From Chryseobacterium sp. FH2 (GTDB lineage: Bacteria > Bacteroidota > Bacteroidia > Flavobacteriales > Weeksellaceae): a DNA stretch of 64,000 nucleotides. Under the pieces are notes generated by a model. That model searched no databases. It was given only the letters and a program-made list of their open reading frames with translations, and had not been told where the DNA came from. Where the stretch lies: contig NZ_LFNE01000006.1 of NCBI RefSeq assembly GCF_001045455.1, positions 62,001-126,000 on the forward strand. The letters are read 5' to 3'. A program made the translations under genes and the position numbers. Position 1 is the first letter of the stretch; every line of letters begins with the position of its first letter. Below are positions 59,256 through 64,000 of the stretch, in pieces.

Positions 59256-60074
59256 ATGAAGGGTAAATTTTTAACTATATTTTGTGCATTAGTGTTGGTT
59301 TCTTGTAAAGTTAACCAGAATGCTAAGAACGATTTGAACTATATGCAGAATATTGAGCAGATTGCTGTAGATAATTCCTTGAGAAATTCTAGATCTGCAA
59401 TCCAGCCTGGAGATCAGCTGGTTATCCTCATAACAGCAAAAGATATGGATGTTGTAAAGCCATTCAATCAAAATTATTCGTCATCAGAGATGATACAAAG
59501 TAATATTACTGCTGGTGGAAACACACCAAACCAAGGTATGACTTCGATAGTGGGACCTACCTACATTGTAGATTCAAATGGGAATATTGATTTTCCAATT
59601 TTAGGTAGTATCAATACAAACGGTAAAACCTTAGTTGAATTAAAGGAGGAGATGAAAGAGAAAATGCAGCAATATGTAATTAATCCAACTGTAAATATTA
59701 GACTTGCAAATTTTAAAGTTACAGTTTTAGGTGAGGTGAACAGACAGGGTGATTACACTATTTCAAATGGGCAGGGAACTATTTTAAATGCTTTGGGAAT
59801 GGCTGGTGACCTAACAATGTATGGCAAAAGAGAAGATGTCTTAGTTATCAGAACGGAAAATGGAATTGTTTCACATGGAAAAGTAAATTTACAAGATGCT
59901 AACCTTATAAACTCTCCTTATTATAATCTGAAACAAGGAGATGCAATTATTGTATCTACAAATAATACAAAAGATATACAAGCAAAACAGCATCCTAATA
60001 CCGGAATATATCTGACTGCAGCATCTATTGCAATAACCGCAGCCGCAGTGATAGTAAGTTTAATCAGAAAATAG
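59256..60074 (+). CDS. Polysaccharide export lipoprotein (Wza-like)
   Basis: From ATG 59256 the protein has 272 residues with lipobox VLVSC. The mature part shows IQPGDQLVILITAKDMDVVKPFN, VDSNGNIDFPILGSINTNGKTLVEL (the polysaccharide export domain) and NFKVTVLGEVNRQGDYTISNGQGTIL (a soluble ligand-binding beta-grasp domain), then a C-terminal helix TAASIAITAAAVIVSLI. It is the outer-membrane channel type of Wzx/Wzy-dependent export systems. The longer upstream frame overlaps the promoter. Confidence 0.9.
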   Translation: MKGKFLTIFCALVLVSCKVNQNAKNDLNYMQNIEQIAVDNSLRNSRSAIQPGDQLVILITAKDMDVVKPFNQNYSSSEMIQSNITAGGNTPNQGMTSIVGPTYIVDSNGNIDFPILGSINTNGKTLVELKEEMKEKMQQYVINPTVNIRLANFKVTVLGEVNRQGDYTISNGQGTILNALGMAGDLTMYGKREDVLVIRTENGIVSHGKVNLQDANLINSPYYNLKQGDAIIVSTNNTKDIQAKQHPNTGIYLTAASIAITAAAVIVSLIRK

Positions 60075-60129
60075 GGTACTAATATGAAACTCTTGCCAAA
60101 GTTGAAATCAGTAATATCAATAAAAGAGA

Positions 60130-61422
60130 ATGAAGTTTTATAAAATAGCAATCATAGGTCAGGGATATGTAGGTCTTCCATTGGCACTCGAATTTGCGAA
60201 ACAATATTCTGTATTGGGGTTTGATATTAATTCAGAAAGAATTAAACAGCTCAATGAGGGTTATGACATTACCCGTGAAGCGGATAATGGGAAGCTTGCT
60301 GAGAGTTTGGAAATTTATAAGACATCACAGGGAAAAAAAGGTTATAAAGCAACAAATGATTTGACGGAAATTTCTACTTCAAACATTTTTATTGTAACGG
60401 TACCTACGCCTATTGATCAATATAATGCACCGGACTTGAGGCCATTACTCTCTGCATCAAAAATGCTGGGGGAAATTATTAAAAAAGACGATATCATCAT
60501 ATATGAATCTACTGTTTATCCAGGCTGTACAGAAGAAGAATGTGTTCCGATACTAGAAAAATATTCTAATCTAAAATTCAATAAAGATTTTTTTATAGGT
60601 TATTCCCCGGAGAGAATAAATCCTGGAGACAAAATTCATACATTAACGTCTGTTATGAAGGTAACTTCCGGCTCTACTCCTGAAATTGCTATAGAAGTTG
60701 ATAATTTATATAAAAAAATAATTACTGCCGGGACTCATCTTGCTCCGAATATTAAAGTAGCAGAAGCTTCGAAAGCAATAGAAAATGCACAGAGAGATGT
60801 CAATATTTCATTTGTAAATGAATTGGCGTTAATATTTGATAAAATCGGAATTGATACTACCGATGTATTGGAAGCAGCAGGCACAAAATACAATTTTTTA
60901 AAATATAAACCGGGATTAGTAGGTGGTCATTGTATTTCTGTTGATCCTTATTATCTTGCGCATAAGGCAGAGTATCTGGGATATCATCCGGATGTGATTT
61001 TATCGGGTCGCAGAGTTAATGATTCGATTGCTAAATTTATTGCTTCCAAAGTGGTAAAATTATTAATTGCAAAAGGCGGAATTATAAAAAATTCTAAAGC
61101 TCTTATCTTGGGTGTGACTTTTAAAGAAAATTGCCCGGATATCAGAAATACAAAAGTTTTTGATATATATAAAGAACTTCTTGATTATGGTATTCATGTA
61201 GAACTCTATGATCCGTGGGCAAATAGTAATGAAGTAAAAGAAGAATATGGTATTAATTTACTGAATAACTTAAATAACAATACTAAATATGATTCAATTA
61301 TTATTGCTGTTTCCCATAAAGAATTTCTTACAATAAACCTGGAAGATTTAAGGAATGACAACACAGTAGTGTTTGATACCAAATCATGTTTAGATAGAAA
61401 TATGGTGGATGCCAGATTATAA
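60130..61422 (+). CDS. UDP-N-acetyl-hexosamine dehydrogenase (WbpA/TviB-like)
   Basis: The 430-residue enzyme oxidises a UDP-sugar to the uronic acid in two steps. Visible are the NAD-binding motif AIIGQGYVGLPLALEFA, VPTPIDQYNAPDLRPLLSA, and the catalytic Cys268 in GGHCISVDPYYLAHKAEYLG. That block and VKVAEASKAIENAQRDVNISFVNELALIF match dehydrogenases acting on UDP-GlcNAc or UDP-GalNAc better than UDP-glucose dehydrogenases. It lies between the Wza-like and Wzc-like genes. Confidence 0.92.
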   Translation: MKFYKIAIIGQGYVGLPLALEFAKQYSVLGFDINSERIKQLNEGYDITREADNGKLAESLEIYKTSQGKKGYKATNDLTEISTSNIFIVTVPTPIDQYNAPDLRPLLSASKMLGEIIKKDDIIIYESTVYPGCTEEECVPILEKYSNLKFNKDFFIGYSPERINPGDKIHTLTSVMKVTSGSTPEIAIEVDNLYKKIITAGTHLAPNIKVAEASKAIENAQRDVNISFVNELALIFDKIGIDTTDVLEAAGTKYNFLKYKPGLVGGHCISVDPYYLAHKAEYLGYHPDVILSGRRVNDSIAKFIASKVVKLLIAKGGIIKNSKALILGVTFKENCPDIRNTKVFDIYKELLDYGIHVELYDPWANSNEVKEEYGINLLNNLNNNTKYDSIIIAVSHKEFLTINLEDLRNDNTVVFDTKSCLDRNMVDARL

Positions 61423-61485
61423 ATTAATATAAATCTGTTTTTACATTAATTGTCATTTTCAAACTACAATACAATATTATTTTAA

Positions 61486-63852
61486 ATGAATAATTCAACA
61501 ATAGACGAATCATCAACTAAAGAAATACATATTCAGGAAATTATTAAACCTTATCTTAGAAATTGGATATGGTTTATTATTATCCCTATTCTTACACTTT
61601 TTTTTACTTATTTATATTTAAAATATGTTACTCCGGTTTATAATATAAAATCATCCGTACTTATTAAAGATGCCAAAAGTACACCTTCGGTAGGAGGAGA
61701 ATTTGCCGCTTTACAAGATTTATCCGGATTTGGAGGAATGGGTACTAACAGCATTGAAAATGAAATTGAAATTTTCAAATCTAAAAAACTTATCCAGGAT
61801 GTTGTAAAAACTTTAAATCTACAAACTTCTATTTTTGCTAAGCAAGGGGTAACATTAAAAGAACTGTATACTGATACGTCACCTTTTAACATTAAAGTAG
61901 TTAATGAAAAACCATTTGTACAGTTACCCAATAAACCTATCCATATCAAGCTTTCACAAAATACTTTTACAATAAGTTCAGAGGAATTGGCAAAGGATAT
62001 TACTGCAACATATGGAAAAACAATAAGTTTACCTTATGCAAATATTATCATATTAAAGAATAAAAATTTTAATAGAATCAAAGCGGGTAATCTGGAAGAT
62101 TTTTCTTTTACATATTCTACTAAGGAAGGGACTGTAAATGCATTACAAAAAATACTAAATGTAAGTTTAGTTAATAAGGATGCAACAGTTATTGGTTTAT
62201 CGTTAAATTATGAAAATACAGATAAAGCTAAAGATATTCTTGATAATCTGGTAAAAGTCTACAATAATGAAGCAATTAAAGATAAAAATTCAGAATCAGA
62301 AATTACACGTGAGTTTATTGATGAGAGAATAAATATAATTGCTAATGATTTAGGAGAAGTTGAAAACCGTAAAGAACGTTTTAAAAGCTCGAATCAGATC
62401 ACTGATCTTGCTACTGAGGCTAAAATTGGTCTAGAAAGTTCTGCAGAAGCACGTGCAAAACAAATCGAGGTAGATTCTCAATTGGATCTTACCAATGCGT
62501 TAATAGGATTTATGTCTAAGCAGGGGAACGGGCAGGTGCTTCCCACAAATGTTGGGCTTCAGAGTTCTGAAGCGTCAAGCAGCATTTCTGCATACAATCA
62601 GTTGGTGATTGAGCGTAATAGACTGTTGGAAAATGCAACGCCTCAGAATCCTTTAATTATTGATCTCAACAACCAGATTTCGGCTATGCGCTCTTCCGTT
62701 GTTGAGAGTCTTAATAAAAACAGAACGGGGCTTCAATTTGCTAAAAATCAATATCTTGCAGAACAAAATAAAGTTTCTTCACGAATACTGAAAATTCCAA
62801 GCCAAGAGAAAATCTTTAGAGATATAGAAAGACAGCAACAGATTAAAGAAAGTCTGTACCTGCTATTGTTACAGAAAAGAGAAGAAACCGCTATTTCACT
62901 AGCAGTAACCGCAGATAAAGCCAGAATAGTTGATTACGCGTATGCTTCTCCAAAGCCGGTGGCTCCCAAAAAAATGATGTTTTACCTGAGTGCACTTATA
63001 TGTGGTCTGCTCTTGCCGTTTGTAATTATTTATCTTAAAGAATTATTAAATAATAAAGTTAAGACAAAACATGATCTTGAAATATTAGCAGGTGATAAAC
63101 CAGTCATTGGGGAAATTCCAAGATTAGTAAAAGGACAGCCTGAACTAATACAAGTCAATGACTTGTCACCAATGGCAGAAGCATTCAGAATATTGATTAC
63201 GAATATGAATTTTATGCTTCCGAAAAAGAAAGCAAAAGTAGTATTTGTTACGTCAACAGTAAAAGGTGAAGGAAAGACTTTTGTATCTGTTAATTTAGCA
63301 CTTGCCATGGCAACAACGAGTAAAAAAGTAATTATTATTGGATCCGATATTAGAAACCCGCAATTGCAGAGATATAATCCGGCGAGAAAAGGTTTAACAG
63401 GACTTACTGAATTCCTCTATGATAACCAGACTAAAATACAGGATATTGTTCATGCTTCTACATTTAATCCACACTTAGATGTGATTTATTCAGGAAGTAT
63501 TCCGCCAAATCCAACTGAACTGTTAACAAACGGGCGTTATGAAATATTATTGGAACAATTAAAAAACCAATACGATTATATTATTTTGGATACAGCTCCA
63601 TTGATGCTGGTAACAGATACATTCCTATTTGCTGAAATGGCTGATGCTACACTGTATGTGACACGTTCTCAATACACGGAAAAAACGCTGATCGATTTCG
63701 CTAATAGTAATATAGAAAGTGGTAAAATTAAAAATGTTGGATTTGTCTTAAATGATGTGGACAGGGATTATTTTGGATATGGCAATAAATATGGCTATGG
63801 ATATGCAGCAGAGGAAAAAAGCTGGTTTGATAGAATAAGGGATAGATTTTAA
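61486..63852 (+). CDS. Polysaccharide co-polymerase tyrosine autokinase (Wzc-like)
   Basis: The 788-residue protein has a first membrane helix near residues 30-50 ([17 protein letters not shown]), a large periplasmic domain with a coiled coil, a second helix near residues 500-520 ([19 protein letters not shown]) and a C-terminal BY-kinase domain. The Walker A Lys597 lies in [10 protein letters not shown], Walker A' is SDIRNP and Walker B is [15 protein letters not shown]. The end is Tyr-rich ([18 protein letters not shown]), the site of autophosphorylation. It controls chain length and export together with the Wza-like lipoprotein. Confidence 0.93.
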   Translation: MNNSTIDESSTKEIHIQEIIKPYLRNWIWFIIIPILTLFFTYLYLKYVTPVYNIKSSVLIKDAKSTPSVGGEFAALQDLSGFGGMGTNSIENEIEIFKSKKLIQDVVKTLNLQTSIFAKQGVTLKELYTDTSPFNIKVVNEKPFVQLPNKPIHIKLSQNTFTISSEELAKDITATYGKTISLPYANIIILKNKNFNRIKAGNLEDFSFTYSTKEGTVNALQKILNVSLVNKDATVIGLSLNYENTDKAKDILDNLVKVYNNEAIKDKNSESEITREFIDERINIIANDLGEVENRKERFKSSNQITDLATEAKIGLESSAEARAKQIEVDSQLDLTNALIGFMSKQGNGQVLPTNVGLQSSEASSSISAYNQLVIERNRLLENATPQNPLIIDLNNQISAMRSSVVESLNKNRTGLQFAKNQYLAEQNKVSSRILKIPSQEKIFRDIERQQQIKESLYLLLLQKREETAISLAVTADKARIVDYAYASPKPVAPKKMMFYLSALICGLLLPFVIIYLKELLNNKVKTKHDLEILAGDKPVIGEIPRLVKGQPELIQVNDLSPMAEAFRILITNMNFMLPKKKAKVVFVTSTVKGEGKTFVSVNLALAMATTSKKVIIIGSDIRNPQLQRYNPARKGLTGLTEFLYDNQTKIQDIVHASTFNPHLDVIYSGSIPPNPTELLTNGRYEILLEQLKNQYDYIILDTAPLMLVTDTFLFAEMADATLYVTRSQYTEKTLIDFANSNIESGKIKNVGFVLNDVDRDYFGYGNKYGYGYAAEEKSWFDRIRDRF

Positions 63853-64000
63853 ACATAATATTTACAAAATCTAAGACATAAGGAATAGAACTGAATGATA
63901 TATTATTTTTATTATTGTCTAAGGAGCTATCATTAAATAATTTATGTTATAAATGCTTAAGCACGAAAATATAAAGCAAAAAAATTGCTAAATAAATAAA
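63853..64000. other. Window end; no gene seen
   Basis: AT-rich sequence after the Wzc-like gene; the rest of the polysaccharide locus, including glycosyltransferases, is expected further right. Confidence 0.4.

Noticed and set aside
1..64000. CRISPR array, complete insertion sequence or prophage
   Set aside because: No regularly spaced repeats, transposase, integrase or phage structural genes were recognised.

Overview
The window looks like chromosomal DNA of a Chryseobacterium-like member of the Flavobacteriia (Weeksellaceae). The evidence is the low G+C content, promoters of the Bacteroidota type (a -7 box TAnnTTTG, sometimes with TTG 19 bp upstream), GLPGLI-family and DUF1573 proteins, surface proteins with the VGINTxxP motif, and a CcrA-like class B1 metallo-beta-lactamase. 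The species is inferred from protein style, not from a marker gene comparison.

Left part (1-5.3 kb) is accessory: the tail of a secreted jelly-roll protein, a 111-nt hairpin, two tandem small secreted two-cysteine proteins, a GLPGLI protein and a large TonB-receptor-like outer-membrane barrel. From 5.3 to 28.7 kb it is mostly housekeeping: a class III aminotransferase, a START-like protein, an aminotransferase-IV homologue lacking the catalytic lysine, YqgE, PdxH, HU, PanD, a flippase-like membrane protein, a MarR-GNAT fusion, an M3 peptidase, S16-RimM, AsnS, RpoN, an acyl-CoA synthetase and an ECF sigma factor with a membrane partner. Two small genes here (12592-12770, 14040-14305) are each broken by a one-base frameshift.

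The middle (28.8-46.4 kb) holds the RNase P RNA, a tandemly duplicated lipoprotein plus secreted-protein pair, PPK2, DUF1573, ValS, a ribokinase-like kinase, hydrolases, two large surface-type proteins and the class I ribonucleotide reductase genes, whose upstream region carries DnaA-box-like sites. The right part (46.8-64 kb) holds a MacAB-like ABC exporter with two permeases and an adaptor, the class B1 metallo-beta-lactamase, a Fur-family regulator divergent from a thioredoxin-reductase-like flavoprotein with a strong dyad between them, GlyA, RecX, and the start of a polysaccharide locus: amino-sugar aminotransferase, 4,6-dehydratase, Wza-like lipoprotein, UDP-sugar dehydrogenase and Wzc-like tyrosine kinase.

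No CRISPR array, complete transposon, prophage, tRNA or rRNA was recognised. The least explained items are the small two-cysteine protein locus, the duplicated lipoprotein/secreted pair, the long UUCG-capped hairpin, and several -7 boxes that lie 3-4 nt from start codons and so predict leaderless mRNAs.
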